NCBI GenBank assembly: GCA_035704555.1
Contig: DASSWT010000226.1
Span: forward strand, 5,254-69,253
DNA from: Saccharospirillum sp035704555
Lineage (GTDB): Bacteria; Pseudomonadota; Gammaproteobacteria; Pseudomonadales; Natronospirillaceae
Reading direction: 5' to 3'
DNA: 64,000 nt
A model generated the notes under the pieces. That model had not been told where the DNA came from. It ran no database searches and saw only the letters and a list, made by a program, of their open reading frames with translations. Made by a program: the position numbers and the translations under genes. Below, in pieces: positions 17,706-26,448 of the stretch (position 1 is its first letter; each line of letters opens with the position of its first letter).

Positions 17706-18284
17706 ATGACACAAACGAGCCAAAGCGCCGACGAGTGGGCCGATCTGCTCGAGGCGGTGGCCCGGCGGCAGGATACCAAAGCCTTTGAGGCTCTGTTCAA
17801 GCATTTTGCTCCCCTGATTAAAGCCTTTGCATTGTCCTCTGGTTTACACAGCCAGGGCGATCACCTGCCCGAAGAGCTGGTTCAGGACGTGATGCTCGCC
17901 ATCTGGCGGAAATCGGCGTCCTACGACCGGCGCAAGGCGGCTCCTTCGACCTGGATTTTCACCATCGCCCGTAACCAGCGTATCGACATGTTGCGACGGC
18001 TCAACAAATACCGGGCCGATGTCTCCGCCGATGCGATCTGGGATCTGGAGTCCGACACTGAATTGTTCGGTGAAGTCCGTCAGTCGCGCATTCAGGACAA
18101 GGTGAAGGCGGGTCTCTGCGATCTTCCGGTCGATCAGCGCCAGGTAATGGCCAAGGTCTTTCTGGAAGATAAAAGCCACCAGGAGGTTGCCGATGAAATG
18201 AAGCTCCCCCTGGGCACCGTCAAGAGCCGGGTTCGCCTGGCCATGAAGAAGATGAAACTTTCGTTAGAGGCACTCGATCTATGA
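17706..18284 (+). CDS. ECF RNA polymerase sigma factor (ECF11/RpoE-ChrR type)
   Basis: 192 residues from the ATG at 17706; an ATG at 17655 would add 17 residues, and neither has a strong Shine-Dalgarno. Region 2 has LFKHFAPLIKAFALSSGLHS, ELVQDVMLAIWRKSASYD and STWIFTIARNQRIDMLRRL. Region 4 has DQRQVMAKVFLEDKSHQEVADEMKLPLGTVKSR (quoted in part: SHQEVADEMKLPLGTVKSR). The adjacent ChrR-type anti-sigma factor places it in the group that answers singlet oxygen or organic peroxide. Its stop overlaps the anti-sigma start as ATGA, so the pair is co-translated. It probably transcribes itself from the site at 17596. Confidence 0.93.
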   Translation: MTQTSQSADEWADLLEAVARRQDTKAFEALFKHFAPLIKAFALSSGLHSQGDHLPEELVQDVMLAIWRKSASYDRRKAAPSTWIFTIARNQRIDMLRRLNKYRADVSADAIWDLESDTELFGEVRQSRIQDKVKAGLCDLPVDQRQVMAKVFLEDKSHQEVADEMKLPLGTVKSRVRLAMKKMKLSLEALDL

Positions 18285-18922
18285 GTCAGTGGCACCCGCA
18301 ACCCGATCAACTTGTGGAATTTGCAGCCGGTACCTGCCACACCGGCATGAGTGTGGCGATCTCCGTGCACCTGCATTACTGCCCCCAGTGCCGCGCCGCG
18401 TTGAGCGAACTGGAAAGCGCGTCTGCGGTTCTGTTTGAACAACAGGCGGCGGTACCGGTCGACGATTCCACCTTTGAACAGCTGATGCAACGCATTCAGC
18501 ATGAGCCAGCGGCTGAACCGGTAACCAAATCGGTCAATACCCGGTTCCCGAAAGCCCTGGCCAGTCTGATGCCCGAATCGCTGGAAAGCCTGGATTGGCG
18601 CCAGCCGATGAAAAACCTGCGCGTCAGCCACCTGATGACCGACGAAAGCGGGATGATTATTGGGTTGCACCACATGAAAGCCGGTGGTCGCGTACCCAAT
18701 CACTACCACCGTGGTGAGGAAATCAGCGTGGTGCTGGAAGGCGGTTTTTCCGACCAGTTGGGGTCTTATGGCGTGGGTGATTTCATTCTGCGAACGCCGA
18801 GTGACACCCACTCACCGCGGGCCGACGCCCATGAAGACTGCCTGATGCTCTCGGTCGTGGCGGCCCCGGTCAAGTTAACCGGTCCGCTTGGCTGGCTGCT
18901 GAACCCCTTCCTGAAAGCCTGA
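18281..18922 (+). CDS. chrR: ChrR family anti-sigma factor (zinc and cupin domains)
   Basis: 213 residues. The N-terminal anti-sigma domain (about 1-80) carries the zinc site: an upstream His with VHLHYCPQC. The C-terminal cupin domain (about 100-195) has NHYHRGEEISVVLEGGFSD and PSDTHSPRADAHEDCL, holding the second metal site. In Rhodobacter, ChrR binds RpoE and releases it when singlet oxygen forms. Here the gene overlaps its sigma factor by 4 bases and is followed by a strong terminator. No photolyase, cfa or carotenoid gene is adjacent, so the regulon must lie elsewhere. Confidence 0.94.
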   Translation: MSQWHPQPDQLVEFAAGTCHTGMSVAISVHLHYCPQCRAALSELESASAVLFEQQAAVPVDDSTFEQLMQRIQHEPAAEPVTKSVNTRFPKALASLMPESLESLDWRQPMKNLRVSHLMTDESGMIIGLHHMKAGGRVPNHYHRGEEISVVLEGGFSDQLGSYGVGDFILRTPSDTHSPRADAHEDCLMLSVVAAPVKLTGPLGWLLNPFLKA

Positions 18923-18950
18923 CCGGCAAGCAGTCAACATTACTTCTTTA

Positions 18951-18979
18951 AGCCCTGGCCCCGCCGGGGCTTTTTGGTT
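18951..18979 (+). terminator. Intrinsic terminator after sigma/chrR pair
   Basis: The stem AGCCC.GG / CC.GGGCT has a short GC loop and is followed by TTTTTGGTTTT. It lies 28 bases after the chrR stop and just before the convergent dehydrogenase stop codon. Confidence 0.85.
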
Positions 18980-21793
18980 TTAGGTCGGGCGTGCCGATTG
19001 CCGGTCCAGTACCTCAAACAAGGAGAAGTAGGTCAGCCCACTGTGCTGGCTTAGCCCAATCTCACAGGTCCGGCTGGTAGAAATGCCATAGAGACAATCG
19101 CCCACCGACCCGGCCAGATGTCGCAGCGACGAGGCATTCAATTCCGGTTGCGAAAACCCCTTGTCACCGGCAAAACCACAACAGGCCATGCCCTCGGGTT
19201 GCACCCACTGAGGTGTAATGGCGTTCAATACCCGCTGAAAGCTGGCTTCAATACCCTGTTTCTGCACGCTGCAGGTCATATGAACCGCGACTTTCCCTGG
19301 TTCGGGCTGAATAACCAGCCGGTCCAGCAGAAACCGGTCGATAAAATCGACGCTGTCATAAAACTGAATGCCACGCGCTTCCGCCTGGGCCCTGACCCGT
19401 AAACTGCAGGGGCTGGTATCGGCCAGCACCGGAAAACGGCCGCCACTGGAGACCTCCCACAGTTCATCGACCAGTTCCCGACGCTGTTGCTCGGCGACCT
19501 CAACATGCCCTTTGGAATGAAACGGCTGACCGCAGCACAAACCACGGGTCGGTTGCGGCACCACCGCGGCCAGACCCGCCTTGCGCAAGACGCTCAGGGC
19601 AGCGGCGGGCACCGGCTGACGTCCATCGTTCAGCGCCGGCCCCATTGCCTGGGTGACGCAGGCGGCCCAGTACACCACGGTATCCATATCGGTGGGCCGG
19701 CTCTGACGTGTGGGTGCATAGACGGGCCTGGCAGCGCCCGGCGTGGTTGCCGGCCATAACGGCGTACGGCCGCCACTGAGTCGCCGCATCGACGCCGAAT
19801 AACGCTCGAGCCGCTGTGCACCGGCCAGGCGTTGCATGCCCTGGGCCGCCCATAAGCCGCCGCGCGTCATCGTTGCCAGAGTCGCAAAATGCCGGCCCAG
19901 AAAACGCGCCAGGCGATTGTAACGGTGGTTATTGCGCTGGCGCAGACTCAGCACCAGCTCGCCGGTGTTGATGCCAACCGGGCAGCGCAATTCACACAAC
20001 CCGGTTGCAGCACAGGTATCGATTCCCTGGTAATTGAAGGCTTTTTGCCAGGCCGGGTCTACGCCTTCATTCCGGCTTTGCCGCTGCAGCTCCCGGTACA
20101 GGGTAATGCGCTGACGCGGCGTCAGCGTCAGATCCCGGGACGGGCACACCGGCTCGCAAAAGCCGCATTCAATACAGGTATCGACAATCGGATCAGCCGC
20201 GGGCAAGGCCTTCAGGTGCTGGATATGCGCCTTGGGGTCGTCGTTCAGAATCACGCCGGGGTTGAGAATGCCGGCCGGGTCGAACAACTGTTTGATCCGC
20301 TGCATCAGCCCATAGGCGTCTTCGCCCCACTCTTTAACGACAAAAGGCGCCATGTTGCGCCCGGTACCATGTTCGGCTTTCAGGGAGCCCCCCAGCGTAC
20401 CGGTCACGACCTCGGCGATGTCTTGCATGAAGGCGTCGTACCGGGCTACTTCGGCCGGGTCTTCAAAACCCTGGGTAAACACAAAGTGCAGATTGCCTTC
20501 CAGCGCATGGCCAAAGATGATCGCCTCGGTGTAGCCATGGCGGTCGAACAGGGCCTGCAGTGCGGCAACTCCCTCAGCCAGACGTTCAACCGGAAACGCC
20601 ACATCTTCGATAATAACGGTAGTGCCGGTAGCGCGCATGGCGCCAACCGCCGGAAAGGTTCCCTTGCGAAGGCTCCAGTACTGGGCAATACGCAGGCTGT
20701 CGCGGGTAAAGCCGGTGCTGCGCCAGCCGCCCGAAAACCGTTCCAGCGCCGTCATCACCTGGTCGCAGTTACCAGACAATGCCTCAGCCTGTTCGGCGCG
20801 AACGTCTACCAGTAGCATTCCACCGTTAGCGGGTAACTGGCGCGCGAAATCTGGCAGGCCTGGCATATGGGCCACCGAGTCGATGGCGCGCCGGTCGAGC
20901 AGTTCGACAGCATCTACCGGACAGGACCGCAGCGCAGTGACCGCCTGGGCACACAAATGAAGGTCATCAAAGCCAATCATCACAGACGCCCGGTGCGGCC
21001 AGTCCGGCACGGTATTCAGGCTGACTTCACTGATAAACCCCAGCGTACCTTCGGAGCCCACCATCAGGTGAGTCAGAATATCGACCGGGTCGTCAAAATC
21101 GAGCAGGGCATTCAGGCCGTAGCCGGTGGTGTTTTTCAACCGGTACTTGTGGCGTACGCGCTCGGCCAGGGCGGTATTCGCCTTGAGATCAGCCGACAGT
21201 TCCGCCAGCTTGTCCAGAAAACAGCCATGGCTGGCGCGAAACTCGGCAATGCTGGCCGGGTCGCGGCTATCGATGATGCTGCCATCGGCCAGTACGATGC
21301 GCATGCCAGCCAGGGTGTGATAGCTGTTGTGGCGGGTGCCACAACACATGCCGCTGGCGTTGTTGGCCACTATGCCCCCCATTTTGCAGCTGCCGATCGA
21401 GGCCGGGTCCGGCCCTATCTTGCGCCCGTATGGCTTGAGCCTCTGGTTGACATCGGCGCCAATCAGATCCGGCTGCAGATGCACCCGCTCACCCAGCGGA
21501 TCGATGCGACAGCCGCGCCACTGGTCAGTGAGCACCACCAACACCGAATCGGTCACCGCCTGGCCGGACAGGCTGGTGCCCGCCGCACGGAAAGTGACCG
21601 GCACCTGGCACAATTGGGCCTGCACCAGCAGGTAGCTCAGTTCCGCTTCGGTTTCGACGGCTACAATCAGTTTTGGGGTCAGGCGGTAGAAGCTGGCATC
21701 GGTACCCAGAGCGAAACAGCGCATCGGGTCGGTGGTCAGGCGCGACTCGGGCATGCGGTGTTTAAGTGCACGAATTAAACGTTCAATCGACAT
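18980..21793 (-). CDS. FAD and Fe-S 2-hydroxyacid dehydrogenase (D-lactate dehydrogenase, Dld-II type)
   Basis: About 937 residues from the ATG at 21793 (MSIERLIRALKHRM), which has CAGGA at a good distance; the open frame reaches 12 codons further. The N-terminal FAD-binding domain has RAAGTSLSGQAV and MGGIVANNASGM. The FAD-oxidase C domain follows, with VGSEGTLGFISEV and EHGTGRNMAPFV. Two 4Fe-4S sites are CIECGFCEPVCP and CAATGLCELRCP. The C-terminal CCG domains are LCCGQPFHSKG and CCGFAGDKGF. It should feed electrons from D-lactate or a similar 2-hydroxyacid to quinone. The divergent GntR regulator supports lactate-type control. Substrate is inferred; D-2-hydroxyglutarate or glycolate remain possible. 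Confidence 0.85.
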   Translation of the reverse strand: MSIERLIRALKHRMPESRLTTDPMRCFALGTDASFYRLTPKLIVAVETEAELSYLLVQAQLCQVPVTFRAAGTSLSGQAVTDSVLVVLTDQWRGCRIDPLGERVHLQPDLIGADVNQRLKPYGRKIGPDPASIGSCKMGGIVANNASGMCCGTRHNSYHTLAGMRIVLADGSIIDSRDPASIAEFRASHGCFLDKLAELSADLKANTALAERVRHKYRLKNTTGYGLNALLDFDDPVDILTHLMVGSEGTLGFISEVSLNTVPDWPHRASVMIGFDDLHLCAQAVTALRSCPVDAVELLDRRAIDSVAHMPGLPDFARQLPANGGMLLVDVRAEQAEALSGNCDQVMTALERFSGGWRSTGFTRDSLRIAQYWSLRKGTFPAVGAMRATGTTVIIEDVAFPVERLAEGVAALQALFDRHGYTEAIIFGHALEGNLHFVFTQGFEDPAEVARYDAFMQDIAEVVTGTLGGSLKAEHGTGRNMAPFVVKEWGEDAYGLMQRIKQLFDPAGILNPGVILNDDPKAHIQHLKALPAADPIVDTCIECGFCEPVCPSRDLTLTPRQRITLYRELQRQSRNEGVDPAWQKAFNYQGIDTCAATGLCELRCPVGINTGELVLSLRQRNNHRYNRLARFLGRHFATLATMTRGGLWAAQGMQRLAGAQRLERYSASMRRLSGGRTPLWPATTPGAARPVYAPTRQSRPTDMDTVVYWAACVTQAMGPALNDGRQPVPAAALSVLRKAGLAAVVPQPTRGLCCGQPFHSKGHVEVAEQQRRELVDELWEVSSGGRFPVLADTSPCSLRVRAQAEARGIQFYDSVDFIDRFLLDRLVIQPEPGKVAVHMTCSVQKQGIEASFQRVLNAITPQWVQPEGMACCGFAGDKGFSQPELNASSLRHLAGSVGDCLYGISTSRTCEIGLSQHSGLTYFSLFEVLDRQSARPT

Positions 21794-21944
21794 AACCGGT
21801 CCTGTTCTGGCGTTTGTTATTATCATCAAAGACTCGTCGGATAACTAAGGTGCCATCTTCGCCAACAAAAAACCCTCCCCCGCCAGCACCCCGGGCCGCA
21901 AAAAGCCGTAAACTGGGGGCCAGCGAAGGCAAATCTTTTAAAAG

Positions 21945-21955
21945 TGGTCAGACCA
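21945..21955. promoter_or_regulatory. GntR/FadR-type operator TGGTCAGACCA
   Basis: A perfect TGGT-N3-ACCA palindrome, as used by PdhR and LldR regulators, ends one base before the regulator ATG. Binding would block its own initiation and probably affect the divergent dehydrogenase. Confidence 0.65.
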
Positions 21956-22687
21956 ATGACAATACGCAGGATAGACCGGCTGTGCCAGTTGCTGAACCAG
22001 CAACTGCTGGACGGCGACCTTAAACCCGGCGACAAGCTGCCTTCGGAGCGACAGCTCGCCCTCCGTTATGACACCAGCCGGCCACTGGTGCGCGAAGCTC
22101 TGCAGCAGCTCAAAGGGCTGGGCATCATCGAAAGTCGTCAGGGGGGCGGAACCTACGTCTGCCAGAGTTATGCTGAACCGGCCGGTTCCCCGCTGTCGTC
22201 TCTGCTCAGCCAAAGCCAGGACCCGGTGCGGCTCAACGCCGAACTACTGGAATACCGCATAACCATTGAAGCCCGGTGCGCGGCCCTGGCGGCAGAGCGC
22301 GCCACCGTCGATGACCTGCAGCGGCTGGACCTTGCCTATCAGCATTTGCGCAAAGCCCATCAGCAGTGGGACCTTGAACTTGAGGCACAGGCCGATGCCC
22401 GGTTTCACCTGGCCATCGCCGCTGCCAGTCACAACCGGGTTTTCCTGCAAACCCTGCAAGGGCTTTTTGGCCTGCTCAAGAACAACGTCATCACCAATAT
22501 TGGTGGTCTCAGCAGTCATCCGGATATACGGGCGCGCCTGATGGGCCAGCATGCCCGGCTGTTTGAAGCGATTTACCAGCGAAAGCCACAGGCAGCACGA
22601 GCGGCCGTTGAAGAGCACCTGGATTACGTCAGGGAGTTTTCCGACCGGCTCAGCCGCGAACGCCAGCGTCTGAAAGGCAACGCCTGA
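21956..22687 (+). CDS. FadR/GntR family regulator of the divergent dehydrogenase
   Basis: About 243 residues from the ATG at 21956; a GTG 12 bases upstream is in frame. The winged helix has LKPGDKLPSERQLALRYDTS and RPLVREALQQLKGLGIIES, followed by the wing GGGTYV. The C-terminal FCD domain (about 85-230) has EYRITIEARCAALAAERAT, FHLAIAAASHN and HARLFEAIYQRKPQAARAAVEEHLDYV (in part). The histidines of the metal and ligand site are present. Such proteins (LldR, PdhR) respond to lactate or pyruvate. It faces the dehydrogenase gene and carries an operator at its own start. Confidence 0.88.
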   Translation: MTIRRIDRLCQLLNQQLLDGDLKPGDKLPSERQLALRYDTSRPLVREALQQLKGLGIIESRQGGGTYVCQSYAEPAGSPLSSLLSQSQDPVRLNAELLEYRITIEARCAALAAERATVDDLQRLDLAYQHLRKAHQQWDLELEAQADARFHLAIAAASHNRVFLQTLQGLFGLLKNNVITNIGGLSSHPDIRARLMGQHARLFEAIYQRKPQAARAAVEEHLDYVREFSDRLSRERQRLKGNA

Positions 22688-22688
22688 A

Positions 22689-23171
22689 TCAGACCTGTTC
22701 GGGCGAACGCTGCATCCACTGATGTTCAATGTCATCTTCGAGGTAAATATCACCCACCGCCTCGAAGCCAAACGACTGGTAAAACCTGACCAGATGCGCC
22801 TGGGCGCCCAATGCCATGCCATGGCCGGGGAACAGAACCGCCAGCGCCTGAACCGCTTCGCGCATCAGCTCCTGCCCCAGCCCTTGGCCGCGTGCGTCGG
22901 CCCGGGTGACCACCCGACCAATAGCCGGCCAGTCTCCTGCCACACCGGGCGGCAGTAACCGGGCCACCGCCACCAGCTGACCGGCACGATGCCCAACCAG
23001 GTGCCAGGCCTGGTCATCAAGGCCATCGGCATCCTGATAGGGGCAGTTCTGCTCAACCACGAACACCGCCGCGCGCAGCGCCAGTACATCATAGAGTGTC
23101 CGGGCATCGAGCTGGTCAAAGGTGAGGCACTGCCAGACAACATCCTGACGTGTTACCGGTTCGTAGATCAT
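22689..23171 (-). CDS. elaA: ElaA family GNAT acetyltransferase
   Basis: 160 residues. It matches ElaA strongly: LRAAVFVVEQNCPYQDADG near the N-terminus, IGRVVTRADARGQGLGQELM as the acetyl-CoA binding motif A, and LGAQAHLVRFYQSFGF at the C-terminus. The acceptor is not known. Its start overlaps the riboflavin synthase stop by 4 bases on the same strand, so the two are coupled. Confidence 0.93.
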   Translation of the reverse strand: MIYEPVTRQDVVWQCLTFDQLDARTLYDVLALRAAVFVVEQNCPYQDADGLDDQAWHLVGHRAGQLVAVARLLPPGVAGDWPAIGRVVTRADARGQGLGQELMREAVQALAVLFPGHGMALGAQAHLVRFYQSFGFEAVGDIYLEDDIEHQWMQRSPEQV

Positions 23172-23779
23172 AACTGACCCGCTGCTTTCATCCGGGCCAG
23201 GGTGTCGACGATGGCCTGGGTATGGGCATCAAATTCCACGTTCACCTTATCCCCGGGGCGGGTTTCGCCAAAGGTGGTTACGGCCAGGGTCTCGGGAATC
23301 AGGAAGACGTTGAACCGGTCATCACGGACATCGCCTATGGTCAGGCTGCAGCCGTTCAGACCGACATAGCCTTTGGGAAAGAGGTAGCGGCGCTGCTCGG
23401 CGGTGATGCCGAACCAGAGGATGCAGTTGTTTTCCGGGCGCTCGATCTCCAGAACCGGCAGGCAGCCGTGAACATGGCCGGACATGACATGCCCGCCAAT
23501 GTCGTCACCGAAACGAGCCGCGCGTTCGACATTGACCAGATCACCGTCGTTAAGGTCGGCCAGGTTGGTGACTCTGAGGGTTTCCATCATCACGTCAAAA
23601 TAGGCGCGACCACCCTCCAGCCGAGTGATCGTCAGGCAAGCACCGTTCAACGCAATACTGGCCCCGATCGATAAGCCTTCGACTTGCCTGTCAATCAGGG
23701 GGACCGACAGGGTCCACAACTGGGGCAAGCGGGCCTCGACGGTAACCGGGGCCCGGTTTTGCACAATACCAGAAAACAT
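23168..23779 (-). CDS. Riboflavin synthase, alpha chain
   Basis: 203 residues with the usual duplicated lumazine-binding barrels. The N-terminal half has MFSGIVQNRAPV, NGACLTI and MMETLRVTNLADL; the second half has MSGHVHG, GYVGLNGCSLTIGDV and LIPETLAVTTFG. It converts two dimethylribityllumazine molecules to riboflavin. It stands apart from ribBA and ribH genes. Closest resemblance is to the E. coli RibC/RibE stand-alone enzyme. It overlaps elaA downstream. Confidence 0.94.
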   Translation of the reverse strand: MFSGIVQNRAPVTVEARLPQLWTLSVPLIDRQVEGLSIGASIALNGACLTITRLEGGRAYFDVMMETLRVTNLADLNDGDLVNVERAARFGDDIGGHVMSGHVHGCLPVLEIERPENNCILWFGITAEQRRYLFPKGYVGLNGCSLTIGDVRDDRFNVFLIPETLAVTTFGETRPGDKVNVEFDAHTQAIVDTLARMKAAGQL

Positions 23780-23849
23780 GAGATTCCTCGGGATACGAAA
23801 CAGTCGCCTGTTTTAAGGCTTTCGCATCCCAAAGGCAAGGGAGACCGGC

Positions 23850-24635
23850 CTAATTGGCCGCATAGAAGGGACGCTGGTCGTATTCGGTCAGCTTATTGTA
23901 GGTAATCATTTCTTTCAAAATGCGAATGTACTCTTCACCCCGAGCCGAATAGTCCTCAAGCCCCCAAACCAGCATCAGCGACGATGCGGGCTCACCCAGA
24001 TAACGCAGCTCGGACCGAATATTGCGCAATTCGCGGTACGGAGGATGAGTGTTTACATTCTGAAAATAGGCTTTTACCGACTCAGCCACATTGCTGAACA
24101 CCTTAACTTCATAATTTTCACCTTCTGGGCGCCCGGCAGGTACCAGGCCGCAGCCTTCGGCAAAACACCACTGACCAAAGAGGTTATTGCCCTCCACAGC
24201 AAAGCGACTGGTGCCCCAGGCGCTCTCGTTAGCCGCCTGGGCAAGTACCAGCGAGGCCGGAATTACATCGACCCGGTTTAGCATCAGCTCAAAGTAAGCC
24301 TCGCTGCCCGGTGTTTCCTCGACCTCATACTCCCGTCCCAGCTCGGCCAGGTAAGATTGCTGCCATGGAGCCAGGCTATCGCCTTCGGCGATGCGTGTCT
24401 GCATCTGCAGCAACCAGACTCGCTCGGCAACAATGCGCTGATTAACGCGCTGAATGATTGGATTGAGAAAATCGAAAAACACCTGTTTTTTGGTCGCAAC
24501 GTCGTCAATACTGGCCATATCCGGCAGTTCTGACTGCAACGTTTCCAGTTGCCCGGGCGCTTCTTCCGCCCAGGTTAGCACCACCGGCACGGCCAGTAGT
24601 AATAAAGTCACGACCCAGTTCCTTGGATTCAACAT
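23850..24635 (-). CDS. bax: Bax-like glucosaminidase family protein
   Basis: About 261 residues from the ATG at 24635, which has GGGAA upstream and opens a signal peptide (MLNPRNWVVTLLLLAVPVVL, cut near TWA). The longer open frame is not supported. The catalytic domain has EVEETPGSEAYFELMLNRVDVIPASL (in part), ANESAWGTSRFAVEGNNLFG with the catalytic Glu, and FSNVAESVKAYFQNVNTHP. This is the mannosyl-glycoprotein endo-beta-N-acetylglucosaminidase family. It is probably a periplasmic peptidoglycan hydrolase. Confidence 0.87.
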   Translation of the reverse strand: MLNPRNWVVTLLLLAVPVVLTWAEEAPGQLETLQSELPDMASIDDVATKKQVFFDFLNPIIQRVNQRIVAERVWLLQMQTRIAEGDSLAPWQQSYLAELGREYEVEETPGSEAYFELMLNRVDVIPASLVLAQAANESAWGTSRFAVEGNNLFGQWCFAEGCGLVPAGRPEGENYEVKVFSNVAESVKAYFQNVNTHPPYRELRNIRSELRYLGEPASSLMLVWGLEDYSARGEEYIRILKEMITYNKLTEYDQRPFYAAN

Positions 24636-24831
24636 GTTCGTTCCCGTTGTTAATACTGCGATTGATGAATTAAAGAGCCGCGTGAGTATAGAGTGCTTTG
24701 TACGTTTTTCAACCAACTCTATATCCGCTCAAGACCGGTTCGCAGCCGTTTCGTCTTTGGATCACTTGACAGTCCACTTGCTGGAAGGTGTATACCCAGC
24801 CAGTCATAGAACCCGTAGAGAGTAATCCGCC

Positions 24832-26034
24832 ATGAACAGACCAAGCCCCGCACTCTGGACTCTGATCGCCATGCAAGCCCTGTCGATGTGTGCTCCACCC
24901 ATGGTGATTCTCATCGGCGGTTTGATCGGGACGCAGCTGGCGCCAAATCCACAGCTGGCCACCCTGCCGCTGTCGGTTCTGGTGGTCGCGACTGCTTTCA
25001 GCACCTTCCCGACCGCCATGATCATGCATCATCTGGGGCGCAAGGCGGGCTTTCTGATCGGCAACCTGGTGTCTGTTGCCGCCTGTGGCCTCGCCATATT
25101 GGCAATCTACAGTCACAGTTTTGCCCTGTTGCTGGTGGCCACCGCCGGGCTGGGTTTCAACATGGCGTTCGTCAACCAGTTCCGCTTTGCCGCCATGGAA
25201 CGCGTTGCGCCCGAAGACCAGGGCCAGGCGGTATCCTGGTTACTGTTGGGTGGCATTTTCGCGGCACTGGTCGGGCCAGAACTCGGTGCCCTGGGTGAAT
25301 CCCTGTTGAGCGCCCGTTATGCCGGCGCCTTCCTGTTACTGGCCGGGGTTCTGCTGGGGGTCACGCTGTTGCTGCTCCTCGCCTTTCGCGATCTGCCCTA
25401 CCAGGCACCGGTCAAGCACGCGGAGGGCAGGCCCTGGGGCTCTTTGCTGCAGCAGCCGGTCTTGTGGCTGGCGTTGCTGGCCGGTGCCATTTCCTACAGC
25501 GTCATGACGCTGGTGATGACGGCCGCGCCGCTGAGCATGCACGACATGGATCAGCACAGCCTGCAGGCGACCAAAACAGCAATACAGGCCCATATTCTGG
25601 CCATGTTCCTGCCTTCATTGGCGACCAGCTGGCTGATCCGGCGCTTTGGCCCGGAACGGCTGCTAATGTTCGGATTACTGATTTATGCCCTGATGATCGT
25701 TGCCGGCCTGAGCGGACGCGGTGTCAGCCACTACACAACCAGCCTGATTCTGCTGGGCATTGGCTGGAACTTTCTGTTTGTATCGGGCACAACGCTGCTG
25801 CCCCGCGCCTATCAGGATTCGGAGCGATTCAGGGTGCAGGCGGTGAATGAATTTCTGGTATTTGGCGCCCAGGCTCTGGCGACACTCGGGGCGGGGTGGT
25901 TATTGTTTCAATTTAGCTGGGAGGTGCTGTTATACGCCACCCTGCCGGCACTGGTGGTATTGTCTGCCACACTGCTCTGGCATCGTCACCATGTTAAAGC
26001 CATGCAGACCGGCCCACAGCCAGACTCGGCTTAG
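24832..26034 (+). CDS. MFS transporter, substrate unknown
   Basis: 400 residues with about 12 membrane helices. The loop after helix 2 has MHHLGRKAGFL, a version of the MFS A motif, and a mid-protein loop separates the two halves (near residue 195, PYQAPVKHAEGRPWG). The second half is HAEGRPWGSLLQQPVLWLAL onward. It is likely an inner-membrane exporter. Nothing nearby points to a substrate. It is divergent from the Bax-like gene across about 200 bases. Confidence 0.82.
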   Translation: MNRPSPALWTLIAMQALSMCAPPMVILIGGLIGTQLAPNPQLATLPLSVLVVATAFSTFPTAMIMHHLGRKAGFLIGNLVSVAACGLAILAIYSHSFALLLVATAGLGFNMAFVNQFRFAAMERVAPEDQGQAVSWLLLGGIFAALVGPELGALGESLLSARYAGAFLLLAGVLLGVTLLLLLAFRDLPYQAPVKHAEGRPWGSLLQQPVLWLALLAGAISYSVMTLVMTAAPLSMHDMDQHSLQATKTAIQAHILAMFLPSLATSWLIRRFGPERLLMFGLLIYALMIVAGLSGRGVSHYTTSLILLGIGWNFLFVSGTTLLPRAYQDSERFRVQAVNEFLVFGAQALATLGAGWLLFQFSWEVLLYATLPALVVLSATLLWHRHHVKAMQTGPQPDSA

Positions 26035-26172
26035 CGGCCAAATAAGTACAGGCGCATTGCATCAGGCTAGTGGTAATACAGAATAGGAAGGGATGTAACG
26101 GAGAAAAACGATTAAACAGTGGCAGTGAGGCCCGATCCCGGGGCCTCCGTACTCAGGGTAACGCATAGGGCG

Positions 26173-26295
26173 TTACCGTCTGCGACGCTCGGTCTCGTCT
26201 TCAACCCGAATACGCTCCGGCTTTACCGCCGCACCCTGGCTGTATACCCGCCAGGCAACAGCCCCCAGCAACATCGTCAACAACAGTACAGTCAT
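26173..26295 (-). CDS. Small single-span membrane protein, 40 residues
   Basis: A short frame reads MTVLLLTMLLGAVAWRVYSQ and continues with a charged tail, KPERIRVEDETERRRR. GAGGGG lies 7-8 bases upstream of the ATG. It has one hydrophobic helix (residues 2-18) and a cytoplasm-type basic/acidic tail. I do not recognise a family. It occupies the otherwise empty 414-base gap between the MFS gene and the DUF1820 gene. A hairpin (GGTAACGC/GCGTTACC) overlaps its stop codon. The ribosome site and composition favour a real gene; no homology was tested. Confidence 0.6.
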   Translation of the reverse strand: MTVLLLTMLLGAVAWRVYSQGAAVKPERIRVEDETERRRR

Positions 26296-26448
26296 GGTTT
26301 ACCCCTCATTACGGGTGTGTTTGCCAACCTGGGTCGGCGCTATCACCTTGGGTGATTGTCTGAAGTATAGCTGCATTGGCCCTCGCGACCAGTTAAAACA
26401 CGTGTCGATGTCGTGTAAATACTGGCAAATCCGCAACACAACCGGGCT

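Noticed and set aside
20867..21778. 303-residue open frame antisense to the dehydrogenase
   Set aside because: It mirrors a GC-rich coding gene, has no family motif and no ribosome site, and the opposite strand encodes a clear enzyme.
26119..26355. 78-residue plus-strand frame in the gap before the DUF1820 gene
   Set aside because: It has no Shine-Dalgarno and odd composition, and it overlaps the better-supported minus-strand small gene.
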